Shown here piece by piece: positions 40,930-49,969 of a DNA stretch of 57,205 nt. The stretch is from Prevotella sp. (lineage in GTDB: Bacteria; Bacteroidota; Bacteroidia; Bacteroidales; Bacteroidaceae): NCBI GenBank assembly GCA_017645905.1, contig JAGCNO010000134.1:1-57205 (forward strand), read 5' to 3'. Position 1 is the first letter of the stretch. Every line of letters begins with the position of its first letter. The translations under genes and the position numbers were made by a program. Under the pieces are notes generated by a model. That model was not told where the DNA came from. It saw only the letters and a program-made list of their open reading frames with translations, and ran no database searches.

Positions 40930-41472
40930 ATGGATAAGGAACGTCTGAAGCAGAGCTGGCTCTACCGCCATTTCGGCCGTGTCATCATGTGGCCGAAATA
41001 CTTCCTCATACGTATGAGGCTGCGGCGCAAGTACTTCTGGATGACCTATCAGAAGAACTGGATGATAGACCCTGCTACCGAGCGGCGGCAGAAGTTCTGG
41101 GAGAAGTGTGGCGTGAAGGCCACGGGACGCTTCCATGTAGGTGCCGACGTGTATTTCGACGCGGAGAATGCGGAGCACCTTACTATCGAGGACGACGTGT
41201 GGATCAGCGCCCGGACGACCATCCTGCTGCACAAGCGCGACATCTCGGGCTACCGGCAGGGCGATGTCTACACCGAGCAGCCGTCGAAGGTGATGCCTGT
41301 GCGCATCTGCCGAGGAGCGGCTATCGGCATGGACTGCACCATCATGCCCGGTGTGACCATCGGCGAGGGTGCCGTCATCGGCACAGGGTCGTTGGTAACG
41401 AAAGACATTCCGGCCTGGACGGTGGCCGTGGGTAGGCCGGCAGAGGTGGTGAGCGCGCTGCGCGCTAAATAA
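40930..41472 (+). CDS. Hexapeptide-repeat (LbH) acyltransferase
   Basis: 180 residues. After a basic N-terminal segment (LYRHFGRVIMWPKYFLIRMRLRR) come hexapeptide turns: GRFHVGADVYFDAENAEHLTI, IEDDVWISARTTILLHKRD, CRGAAIGMDCTIMPGVTIG and GAVIGTGSLVTKDIPAWTVAVG. The left-handed beta-helix binds acetyl-CoA or another acyl donor; the H in LLHKRD is a candidate catalytic base. It probably O-acetylates a sugar. Confidence 0.88.
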   Translation: MDKERLKQSWLYRHFGRVIMWPKYFLIRMRLRRKYFWMTYQKNWMIDPATERRQKFWEKCGVKATGRFHVGADVYFDAENAEHLTIEDDVWISARTTILLHKRDISGYRQGDVYTEQPSKVMPVRICRGAAIGMDCTIMPGVTIGEGAVIGTGSLVTKDIPAWTVAVGRPAEVVSALRAK

Positions 41473-41474
41473 AA

Positions 41475-41513
41475 ATGAGAAATGAAAAATAAGAAATGAA
41501 AAATGAGAAAGAC
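41475..41513. repeat. AAATGAG heptamer block
   Basis: AAATGAG/AAATGAA/AAATAAG-type 7-bp units fill the gap between the acyltransferase and the membrane-protein gene. An in-frame ATG at 41496 lies within them and is probably not the true start. Confidence 0.75.
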
Positions 41514-41516
41514 TAT

Positions 41517-43343
41517 ATGAAAACGCTCCGCTGGCTGTCGCCGGTGCTGGTCGTGCTGTCGCTGGTGGTGGCGGGCTGTGCGCTGGTAATGTGTGAGAGC
41601 GAATACCTGTGGAAGGTCCAGGAGCTGAACCTCTTCCTCGACACGCCGCTGTTCCTCCGTCAGCAGATGGTGACCTCAGGTTGGCTGCTCACCTGGCTGG
41701 GCACATGGTTCACCGAGTTCTTCTACCATCCGTGGATAGGCGTGGCGATGCTCTGCGGGCTGTGGGCGCTGCTCATGGTCGTGGCCAGCAGGGCGCTGAA
41801 GGTGTCGGTGGCGTGGACGGCGGTGCTGCTCGTTCCAGTGGCATTGCTGCTCATCATGGACGTAGACCTGGGCTACTGGATTTACTACCTGAAGCTGCGC
41901 GGACATTTCTTTGCCGCCACCATCGGTGTCATTCTCGCCCTGGGTGGGCTGTGGCTGTTCCGTGTGCTGCCGGCAAGGTGGTATCTGAGGCCGGTGTTTG
42001 TGGTTGTAGGTACGGCGGTACTCTATCCCCTCATAGGCTTCTACGGCCTGCTCTTCGCCCTGCTGTGTGCTGTGCTGACGTGGAGGCTGATGGACATGAG
42101 CATTGCAGGCAAGATAACGGTCACACTTGTGGCTGCCCTGGCTATCGGCTTAGTACCGTTGGTGAGCTACCGCTACGTGTTCTGTCAGACAAACATCGTG
42201 AATATCTACTGGACGGGGCTGCCGCTGTTCATCTATGGACAGGAGACGCCTGCCTACTATATACCTTATTATATATTAACGGCCGTGCTCGTTGTCATGG
42301 CCGCGCTCTATGGCATGAAAGCCCCGAAGTTGCTGAGCCGACCCTTAGGCTGGTTTGTTGCCCATGTGGTGCTGATAGCTGGTCTGACGTGGGGCGTAAG
42401 CCGTTTCTGGTTCTCGGACTATAACTTCCACAAAGAACTGCGTATGCAGCAATGCGTAGAGGAGTGCGACTGGGAGGGCGTCCTCCGTGAGGCCCGCGAC
42501 CAGCAGGTGGAACCCACACGTGCCATCGTGATGATGCGCAACCTGGCCCTCTTCCGCTTGGGACGGCAGGGCGACGAGATGTACCACTATCCCGCTGGAG
42601 CCGCTGCCAGCGACACGCCGCTGCCGCTGAACATGACGCAGGTGGCAGGCCGATGCATCTACTATAACTACGGCATGCTGAACTATTGCTACCGCTGGTG
42701 CCTCGAGGACGGCGTGGAGATGGGATGGCGCGTGGAGTACCTGAAATATCTTGTACGCTGTTCCCTCATCAACGGAGAACAGCATGTGGCTCAGAAATAC
42801 ATCAACCTGCTCCGCCATACACGGTACTACGGAGAGTGGGCCGACCGTATGGCCGCATTGGCCTCCACGAAGGGTGGGCTGGGGGAGGTCCCGGAGTTTG
42901 CCCCCATCCTCCACATGCTGAACTATGACGACCAGCTGGCAAGCGACAATGCTATGGTGGAGTATTTCCTGATGAACAAGTTTGCCAACACCTACAGTAA
43001 TGACCCGCTCTTGCAGGAGCAGACGCTACTGGCGGCCCTGTGGACGAAGGATATCCAGACCTTCTGGCCACATTTCTTCGACTATGCCCGCCTGCACCCG
43101 AAGGATCCCATGCCACGCCATTATCAGGAGGCAGCCTATCTCTACGGACACTTAGAAAACGGGGTGGACATCAGCCACATGCCTTTCGACGAGCAGGTGA
43201 AACGAGACTATCAGGAATTCATGGCTATGGCTCAGCATTATCCGGGAATGAAAGAGGAGCAGCTGCGACCCATCATGTATCCCCGCTTCGGCAAGACTTT
43301 CTACTTCGAATATTTCCTCATCAGAAACCAGAAACTGTATTAA
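41517..43343 (+). CDS. DUF6057-like multi-spanning membrane protein
   Basis: Start at 41517 (MKTLRWLSPVLVVLSLVVAG) avoids the heptamer-encoded extension. 608 residues: about ten membrane helices to residue ~305, then a soluble C-terminal half rich in WxxY and helical repeats (LRHTRYYGEWADRMAAL, GLGEVPEFAPILHMLNYDD), likely periplasmic and TPR-like. It resembles the DUF6057 family. It precedes a haem-motif propeller lipoprotein by 34 bases, so the two probably form a membrane complex (inference). Confidence 0.65.
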   Translation: MKTLRWLSPVLVVLSLVVAGCALVMCESEYLWKVQELNLFLDTPLFLRQQMVTSGWLLTWLGTWFTEFFYHPWIGVAMLCGLWALLMVVASRALKVSVAWTAVLLVPVALLLIMDVDLGYWIYYLKLRGHFFAATIGVILALGGLWLFRVLPARWYLRPVFVVVGTAVLYPLIGFYGLLFALLCAVLTWRLMDMSIAGKITVTLVAALAIGLVPLVSYRYVFCQTNIVNIYWTGLPLFIYGQETPAYYIPYYILTAVLVVMAALYGMKAPKLLSRPLGWFVAHVVLIAGLTWGVSRFWFSDYNFHKELRMQQCVEECDWEGVLREARDQQVEPTRAIVMMRNLALFRLGRQGDEMYHYPAGAAASDTPLPLNMTQVAGRCIYYNYGMLNYCYRWCLEDGVEMGWRVEYLKYLVRCSLINGEQHVAQKYINLLRHTRYYGEWADRMAALASTKGGLGEVPEFAPILHMLNYDDQLASDNAMVEYFLMNKFANTYSNDPLLQEQTLLAALWTKDIQTFWPHFFDYARLHPKDPMPRHYQEAAYLYGHLENGVDISHMPFDEQVKRDYQEFMAMAQHYPGMKEEQLRPIMYPRFGKTFYFEYFLIRNQKLY

Positions 43344-43377
43344 AAATGAAAAAATGAAATAATAAAATATATAGATT

Positions 43378-44916
43378 ATGCAGAAGAAAAGCATTTGTTG
43401 TATGATAGCACTGGCAGCGCTGCTGCTGTCGTGTCAGAAGGCCAGCGTGCCTTCACAGTATGCAGAGGGCAGCGACCTGCCGACCATCTATCCTGACTAT
43501 GTGGAGGTGACCGTGCCGGTGAACATTGCCCCGCTGACCTTTGAGTGGGATGGAGACTCCTGTGCCGACATGGTGACACGCCTGACGGTCGGCGACGAGC
43601 AGCTGGTGCTCGGCGGGATGAAGGCACAGCCGTCTATTGATGACTGGCGTTCGCTGGCAGAAAAGGCCCAGGGGCAGGCCATCGGCGTGGAGGTGTTCAC
43701 ACAGAATGACGGCGGGCAGTGGATGCGCCACAAGCCGTTTAACATCTACGTCTCGCCCGACAGTATCGACTCATGGTTGAGCTACCGTCTTATAGCGCCC
43801 AGCTATGTGACTTACGAGGAGTTGACGTTGAACCAGCGCTGCCTGGAAAATTACGAGGAGCACGTGATGGTGGACAATATGCTCTGCGGCCTGGAGGAGA
43901 CGGGACAGTGCGTCAACTGCCACAACTATCAGCAGTATAATCCCGAGCGCATGCAGTTCCATGCCCGCCAGTTCCATGGCGGCACGGTGATTGTCTACGA
44001 CGGGAAAATCAAGAAGCTGAACATGAAGACCGACAGCACTATCTCGGCCGGCGTATATCCCGCCTGGCATCCTTGGCTGCCGCTCATCGTCTACTCCACC
44101 AATCATACGAGCCAGAGCTTCCATACCCGTGACCTGAACAAGATTGAGGTGTATGACTCGGCCAGCGACCTCATCCTGTATAATGTGGAGACCGACGAGG
44201 TGAGCAACGTGGAGAATAGCCCCGTAGAGCTGGAAGTGTTCCCCGCCTGGGCTCCTGACGGCCGCACGCTCTACTACTGCAGCGCTTTCTTTGAGCGTCA
44301 CGACACCACCTCAGCCGAAGCCGAGACCATCAAGCGCTCAAAGGAGATAAAATACGCCCTCTACAAGAAGAGCTTTGACCTGGACAGCCGCCGCTTCGGC
44401 CCTCGGGAACTGGTATTCCCTACCGACAGCCTGATTGCTGATACCGACAGCGCAGCAACTCCTCACTCGACAAGGAGCGCCACCCTTCCCCGAGTGTCGC
44501 CCGACGGCCGTTTCCTCATGTTTACCTTGGGCTACTACGGCGTGTTCCATATCTGGCACCGCGAGGCCGACCTCTATCTTCTTGACCTTGCGACGGGCGA
44601 GGTGAGGAGTATGGACGAGATTAATTCAACCGAAACGGAGAGCTACCACTCGTGGTCGAGCAACGGGCGGTGGGTAGTCTTCAGCAGCCGACGCGACGAT
44701 GGTGGCTACACCCGGCCCTTCATTGCCCACATAAACAAGGACGGCAAAGGTTCGAAGCCCTTCGAGCTGCCGCAGCGCGATCCCGACTACCACCGGCAGT
44801 TCATGAAGAGCTATAATGTTCCGGAACTGATGAAAGGACCCGTAACCATTACTCCACAGGAGTTTGCAGACGTTCTGAAAGCCAGCGATGGGGTGCCGGT
44901 GCATTTTTTGCCATAA
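43378..44916 (+). CDS. PD40 beta-propeller lipoprotein with a CxxCH motif
   Basis: 512 residues: lipoprotein signal (MIALAALLLSC), an N-terminal beta domain, then CVNCHNYQQYNPERMQFH near residue 180, a single c-type haem motif, followed by TolB-like PD40 propeller blades (YPAWHPWLPLIVYSTN, VFPAWAPDGRTLYYCS, TLPRVSPDGRFLMFTLG, HSWSSNGRWVVFSSRR). It would be periplasmic or on the outer membrane. The haem motif could serve electron transfer or sensing. Pairs with the upstream membrane gene. Confidence 0.83.
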   Translation: MQKKSICCMIALAALLLSCQKASVPSQYAEGSDLPTIYPDYVEVTVPVNIAPLTFEWDGDSCADMVTRLTVGDEQLVLGGMKAQPSIDDWRSLAEKAQGQAIGVEVFTQNDGGQWMRHKPFNIYVSPDSIDSWLSYRLIAPSYVTYEELTLNQRCLENYEEHVMVDNMLCGLEETGQCVNCHNYQQYNPERMQFHARQFHGGTVIVYDGKIKKLNMKTDSTISAGVYPAWHPWLPLIVYSTNHTSQSFHTRDLNKIEVYDSASDLILYNVETDEVSNVENSPVELEVFPAWAPDGRTLYYCSAFFERHDTTSAEAETIKRSKEIKYALYKKSFDLDSRRFGPRELVFPTDSLIADTDSAATPHSTRSATLPRVSPDGRFLMFTLGYYGVFHIWHREADLYLLDLATGEVRSMDEINSTETESYHSWSSNGRWVVFSSRRDDGGYTRPFIAHINKDGKGSKPFELPQRDPDYHRQFMKSYNVPELMKGPVTITPQEFADVLKASDGVPVHFLP

Positions 44917-44943
44917 TTATTTGCTCCATTGCGGGAAAATACC

Positions 44944-44951
44944 TAACTTTG
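44944..44951 (+). promoter_or_regulatory. -7 element of the 44995 gene
   Basis: TAACTTTG, 43 bases before the ATG at 44995. Confidence 0.7.
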
Positions 44952-44994
44952 CACGCAGATAACGAATTGTTTAACTTTTAAAACTATTAGAACG

Positions 44995-45306
44995 ATGAAG
45001 AAAATCATGATGACATGCGCCTTTGCAGTGGTTATGCTGATGGGTGCACAGTGCGTTCAGGCACAGAATGTTGTTGACGGTCAGACCGCCAAGGAACTGG
45101 CTGAGAAGGCCAAGATTGCCAAGGCAGCCGACAAGGCTCAGGCCGCTGTTGTGAAGGCAGAGAAGAAGGTGGAGTCTGCCAAGAAGGCTATCGAGAAGGC
45201 TAACAAGAAGTACGAAAATGCCCAAAAGGACCTGGAGAAGGCTCGCAAAAAGGCTGAGGAAGCCCAGCTGAACCTGCAGCGCATACAGTCTCAGCCCGCA
45301 CAGTAG
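44995..45306 (+). CDS. Small secreted alanine/lysine-rich coiled-coil protein
   Basis: 103 residues: signal peptide (MMTCAFAVVMLMGAQCVQAQ), then an almost continuous charged helix (KAADKAQAAVVKAEKKVESA, KKYENAQKDLEKARKK) with heptad spacing of A and K. It is likely periplasmic. The composition resembles histone-like or Lpp-like helical proteins, but no family can be named. It has its own promoter and a strong hairpin after it, so it is monocistronic and probably well expressed. Confidence 0.75.
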   Translation: MKKIMMTCAFAVVMLMGAQCVQAQNVVDGQTAKELAEKAKIAKAADKAQAAVVKAEKKVESAKKAIEKANKKYENAQKDLEKARKKAEEAQLNLQRIQSQPAQ

Positions 45307-45330
45307 TTTTTCCCGAGGAAAATAAGAATT

Positions 45331-45367
45331 GGGGAGGTAAGGGAGCAAGCGGCTCCTTTATCTCCCC
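45331..45367 (+). terminator. Strong hairpin terminator
   Basis: GGGGAGGTAAGGGAGC pairs with GCTCCTTTATCTCCCC (16-bp stem, two mismatches) over a 5-base loop, 25 bases after the stop at 45306. There is no long T-run. Confidence 0.7.
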
Positions 45368-45465
45368 AGTTACTTTACCTCCCCAGTTACTTTACCTCCC
45401 CAGTTACTTTACCTCCCCAGTTACTTTACCTCCCCAGTTACTTTACCTCCCCAATTACTTTACCT
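45364..45465. repeat. 17-bp tandem repeat, six copies
   Basis: CCCCAGTTACTTTACCT units start at 45364, 45381, 45398, 45415, 45432 and 45449. The first unit overlaps the 3' arm of the preceding terminator, as if the repeat grew out of it. Confidence 0.92.
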
Positions 45466-45534
45466 TCCTTACTCCTTCGCTCCTTTTTTAGACTTTTTAT
45501 AGATAATAATCGTTCTTGTCTGCGGAAAAAGTAG

Positions 45535-45542
45535 TACCTTTG
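45535..45542 (+). promoter_or_regulatory. -7 element of the Fur-family gene
   Basis: TACCTTTG, nine bases before the ATG at 45552. Confidence 0.7.
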
Positions 45543-45551
45543 CCGCGGTTT

Positions 45552-46043
45552 ATGAAGACAAGCGACAGACGAGGCAATGTGCGCCAGGCCGTGGAGCGCA
45601 TACTGGACAATTATCTTGCGATGAGCAATCACCGCAGGACACCGGAGCGATATGCCATCCTGCGGGCTGTTTATTCCATTAACGGCCACTTCACACTTGA
45701 CGAGCTGGGCGAGAAATTGGTCACGGAGTACAAGTTCCCTGTGTCGAGGGGAACGCTCTACAATACCCTCAACCTGTTCATGGAGTTGCGGTTAGTCATT
45801 CGCCACCGATTCCAGGGAACCACGAAATACGAGGCCTGCTACGCCGCCGACAACCACTGTCACCAGATTTGTACTGTTTGTGGCAAGGTTACAGAGGTGA
45901 AGTCGCCGGAGATTGCCGAGGCCATAAAGAGCATGAAGCTGAAGCGATTCCGCAAAGACGGCTTCTCGCTCTACATCTACGGCATCTGTTCGACTTGCCA
46001 GGCCGCAATTACAAGACAGAAAAACAACCAAAAAGCTAAATAA
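45552..46043 (+). CDS. Fur-family metalloregulator
   Basis: 163 residues from the ATG at 45552 (MKTSDRRGNVRQAVERIL). Winged-helix DNA-binding part RRTPERYAILRAVYSINGHFTLDEL and GTLYNTLNLFMELRLV; dimer domain with NHCHQICTVCGKVTEV and YGICSTCQAAI, two CxxC zinc-binding pairs. It could be Fur, Zur or PerR; the regulatory-site residues are not decisive. The stop is three bases before purA, an unusual operon pairing. Confidence 0.9.
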   Translation: MKTSDRRGNVRQAVERILDNYLAMSNHRRTPERYAILRAVYSINGHFTLDELGEKLVTEYKFPVSRGTLYNTLNLFMELRLVIRHRFQGTTKYEACYAADNHCHQICTVCGKVTEVKSPEIAEAIKSMKLKRFRKDGFSLYIYGICSTCQAAITRQKNNQKAK

Positions 46044-47315
<1,272 letters not shown>

Positions 47316-47325
47316 GCTTTATAAT

Positions 47326-48675
47326 ATGAAACCATCAATAGTTAAAGGCACCCGCGACTTCGGCCCCATGGAGATGGCCAAGCGCAACTATATCTTCAAC
47401 ACCATACGGCAGGTGTACGAGCTGTATGGCTTCCAGCAGATTGAGACCCCGGCTCAGGAGACCCTGCAGACCCTCATGGGCAAGTACGGCGAGGAGGGCG
47501 ACAAGCTGCTCTTCAAGATTCTGAACAGTGGTGACTACCTTTCGAAGGTCACCGACGAGCAGCTCACCTGTCGCAACACCTTGCGGCTGGCAGCATGCAT
47601 CTGCGAAAAGGGTCTCCGCTACGATCTCACCGTTCCCTTTGCCCGTTATGTGGTGATGCATCGTGAGGAGCTGCAATTGCCTTTCAAGCGCTATCAGGTA
47701 CAGCCCGTGTGGCGTGCCGACCGTCCGCAGAAGGGCCGCTATCGTGAGTTCTACCAGTTCGATGGTGATGTTGTAGGCAGCGACTCATTGCTCAACGAGG
47801 TGGAGCTGATGCAGATTGTCGACACCGTGTTCACCCGTCTCGGCGTGCGCGTACAGATAAAGATAAACAACCGTAAGATTCTCACCGGCATTGCCGAGGT
47901 CATCGGTGCCGCCGACAAGATTGTGGACATTACTGTGGCCATCGACAAGCTCGACAAGATAGGTATCGACGCCGTGAACGACGAGCTGCGCAACGACGGC
48001 CTTACAGACGAGCAGATTGCCAAGCTGCAGCCCATCATTCTCCTCGAGGGCACCAACGAGCAGAAGCTCGACACTATCGCCGAAGTGCTAAAAGACAGCG
48101 AGACCGGACTGAAGGGCATTGAGGAGACACGATACATCGTCTCTCAACTCTTAACACTCAACTCTCAACTGGAATTCGACCTCACCCTTGCCCGAGGCCT
48201 GAGCTACTACACTGGCGCCATCTTCGAGGTGAAGGCCCTTGATACTCCTATGGGCAGCATCTCAGGCGGCGGACGTTACGACAATCTTACCGGCATCTTC
48301 GGAATGCCCGGCCTCTCGGGCGTAGGTATTTCTTTCGGTGTGGACCGCATCTACGACGTGCTCGACGCCCTCGACCTCTATCCCAAAGACTCGCTGCAGA
48401 CCACTCAGGTGCTCTTCATCAACTTCGGCAACGCTGAGACCGCATACGCTCTGCCCGCCGTGGCCCGTCTCCGTCAGGCCGGCATACGTACTGAATATTA
48501 TCCCGATGCTGCCAAGATGAAGAAGCAGATGAGCTATGCTAACGCCAAGCAGATTCCTTATGTTGTCCTCGCCGGCGAGAGCGAGATGGCCGAGGGAAAG
48601 TTCACGCTGAAGAACATGGCAACTGGCGAGCAGCAGATGCTCACGGTGGAGGAAATCATCGGAAAAATTAGCTAA
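47326..48675 (+). CDS. hisS: Histidyl-tRNA synthetase
   Basis: 449 residues from the ATG at 47326 ([20 protein letters not shown]), ten bases after purA. Class II motif 2 ([25 protein letters not shown]), [15 protein letters not shown] and motif 3 ([21 protein letters not shown]), then an anticodon-binding domain. A heptamer block gives [14 protein letters not shown] just before the conserved histidine-specific [10 protein letters not shown] motif, an unusual place for inserted repeat DNA in an essential enzyme. Confidence 0.96.
   Translation: MKPSIVKGTRDFGPMEMAKRNYIFNTIRQVYELYGFQQIETPAQETLQTLMGKYGEEGDKLLFKILNSGDYLSKVTDEQLTCRNTLRLAACICEKGLRYDLTVPFARYVVMHREELQLPFKRYQVQPVWRADRPQKGRYREFYQFDGDVVGSDSLLNEVELMQIVDTVFTRLGVRVQIKINNRKILTGIAEVIGAADKIVDITVAIDKLDKIGIDAVNDELRNDGLTDEQIAKLQPIILLEGTNEQKLDTIAEVLKDSETGLKGIEETRYIVSQLLTLNSQLEFDLTLARGLSYYTGAIFEVKALDTPMGSISGGGRYDNLTGIFGMPGLSGVGISFGVDRIYDVLDALDLYPKDSLQTTQVLFINFGNAETAYALPAVARLRQAGIRTEYYPDAAKMKKQMSYANAKQIPYVVLAGESEMAEGKFTLKNMATGEQQMLTVEEIIGKIS
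48142..48169. repeat. Four-unit heptamer block inside hisS
   Basis: TCTCAAC, TCTTAAC, ACTCAAC, TCTCAAC; in frame, coding [10 protein letters not shown]. Confidence 0.92.
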
Positions 48676-48698
48676 TTATTCCCCCTTTGGAGTTTAAG

Positions 48699-48723
48699 CC
48701 GTTCAAACTATGGGTTTGGACGG
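48699..48723 (+). terminator. Terminator after hisS
   Basis: CCGTTCAAAC pairs with GTTTGGACGG (one G-T pair) and is followed by TTTTC. The loop is TATGG. Confidence 0.75.
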
Positions 48724-48793
48724 TTTTCTATATGGGTTTAACCCAAATGGATTGTTAGTGTACGGAATTAGACAAGCGAGATTCCCTACTTTA

Positions 48794-48876
48794 GAAAGAA
48801 CGGCTTTTTCGATTTGAAAGAACGGCTTTTCCCCATCGAAAGAACGGCTTTTTCCCGTCGAAAGAACGGCTTATTC
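48794..48876 (+). repeat. 22-bp-period repeat array 4
   Basis: GAACGGC starts at 48798, 48820, 48842 and 48864 with 5-bp spacers GATTT, CCATC and CCGTC. It lies 118 bp after the hisS stop and 260 bp before the next gene. The remainder of the 463-bp gap 48676..49138 holds the hisS terminator and the promoter at 49112; no gene is seen. Confidence 0.95.
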
Positions 48877-49111
48877 GAATCGAAAGCGCTCGGCGACGAA
48901 GGAGACGCTTGCGTAATGAAATGGAGCAAGAACGGCTCATTGTTTCTGATGGCCGGTTTGTGTTTGTGCCATTCGTCTGCGGGTATGGGTCTTTCAAACT
49001 GTTTGGCCTGTTTCTTGGTGGTTACACGACGGAGCAAAATGTTTATTTGAAAAAAGTCTTAAATGCTGACAAGTTTTTGAAAATATATTCAGCAGTTTGG
49101 TGGAAATTTCG

Positions 49112-49119
49112 TAATTTTG
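49112..49119 (+). promoter_or_regulatory. -7 element of the DUF5683 operon
   Basis: TAATTTTG, 19 bases before the ATG at 49139. Confidence 0.65.
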
Positions 49120-49138
49120 CACCTCCAACCAGGTAAAA

Positions 49139-49969
49139 ATGATAAAGGTCAAAGGTCAAAGGTCAAAGGTAAAGGATAGTATCAGGGGACTGGTGATGGT
49201 GATAACGATGGTTATCACTTTTCAGTTAATACCTCTTGCTACCCAGGCACAGGTGGAAGTGCCCGACACGTTGGTGGATGTGCCGACGTTGATTCCCGAC
49301 GACATCCCCGACCTGGTGCCCGACGTCATTCCCGAGTTAGAGGCCGAGCTGGAAAACATCAGGCAGCAGGCGGACTCGGCTGTTGCAATAGACGTGCTGG
49401 AGCAGGGGGCGACGCTAATGGCTGAGCAGGTGGTGCCTGTTCGTCAGAAGCGCGACTGGAGCACGTGGGCTCCCGACCCGAAGCGTGCCCTTTGGCTGGC
49501 GCTTGTCATTCCGGGCGGCGGGCAGATATACAACCGCAAGTACTGGAAGCTGCCCATTGTCTACGGAGGGTTCCTCGGGTGTGTCTATGCGATGTCGTGG
49601 AACAACAGGATGTACATGGACTATTCGCAGGCTTACCTTGACCTGACTGACGACGACCCGAACACGGCGAGCTACATGAAGTTCAAGCACATAGGAAGCC
49701 AGATAACGGATGCAAATGCAGAACGCTGGAAGGACGTGTTCAAAAAGCGTAAGGACAAGTTCCGCCGGTGGCGAGACCTCAGCTTCTTCGTCATGCTGGG
49801 CATCTATGCCGTCTCGGTCATCGATGCCTACGTCGACGCCGAGCTGTCGCAGTTCGACATTTCAAAGGACCTGAGCCTGAGAGTAACGCCGGCGGTTATC
49901 AGCAACGGACAGTCGAAGAACCCGTTCTATGCCTCGGCATTGGGAGTAAATTGCAGTATAAACTTTTAG
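49139..49969 (+). CDS. DUF5683-type membrane protein
   Basis: 276 residues. The N-terminus MIKVKGQRSKVKDS is encoded by a heptamer block; then a signal-like helix (LVMVITMVITFQLIPLATQAQ), a valine/aspartate/proline-rich linker (PDTLVDVPTLIPDDIPDLVP), and the DUF5683 core with SDPKRALWLALVIPGGGQIYN-type WAPDPKRALW and YNRKYWKLPIVYGGFLG helices, ending in a beta segment. Probably an inner-membrane or envelope protein of unknown role. The stop abuts the next start with no gap. Confidence 0.8.
   Translation: MIKVKGQRSKVKDSIRGLVMVITMVITFQLIPLATQAQVEVPDTLVDVPTLIPDDIPDLVPDVIPELEAELENIRQQADSAVAIDVLEQGATLMAEQVVPVRQKRDWSTWAPDPKRALWLALVIPGGGQIYNRKYWKLPIVYGGFLGCVYAMSWNNRMYMDYSQAYLDLTDDDPNTASYMKFKHIGSQITDANAERWKDVFKKRKDKFRRWRDLSFFVMLGIYAVSVIDAYVDAELSQFDISKDLSLRVTPAVISNGQSKNPFYASALGVNCSINF
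49144..49171. repeat. Four-unit AAAGGTC block at a gene start
   Basis: AAAGGTC three times, then AAAGGTA; codes the second to eleventh residues of the DUF5683 protein. Confidence 0.9.

Noticed and set aside
48930-48946. A further GAACGGC copy in phase with array 4
   Set aside because: It falls at 3 x 22 bp after the last unit, but the two positions between have no core and the copy lacks the rest of the motif; probably chance.
48814-49050. 78-codon frame starting MKERLFPIERTAFS as a small gene
   Set aside because: Its first half is the repeat array itself; because the 22-bp unit shifts frame each time, the same peptides appear in other frames and at other arrays.
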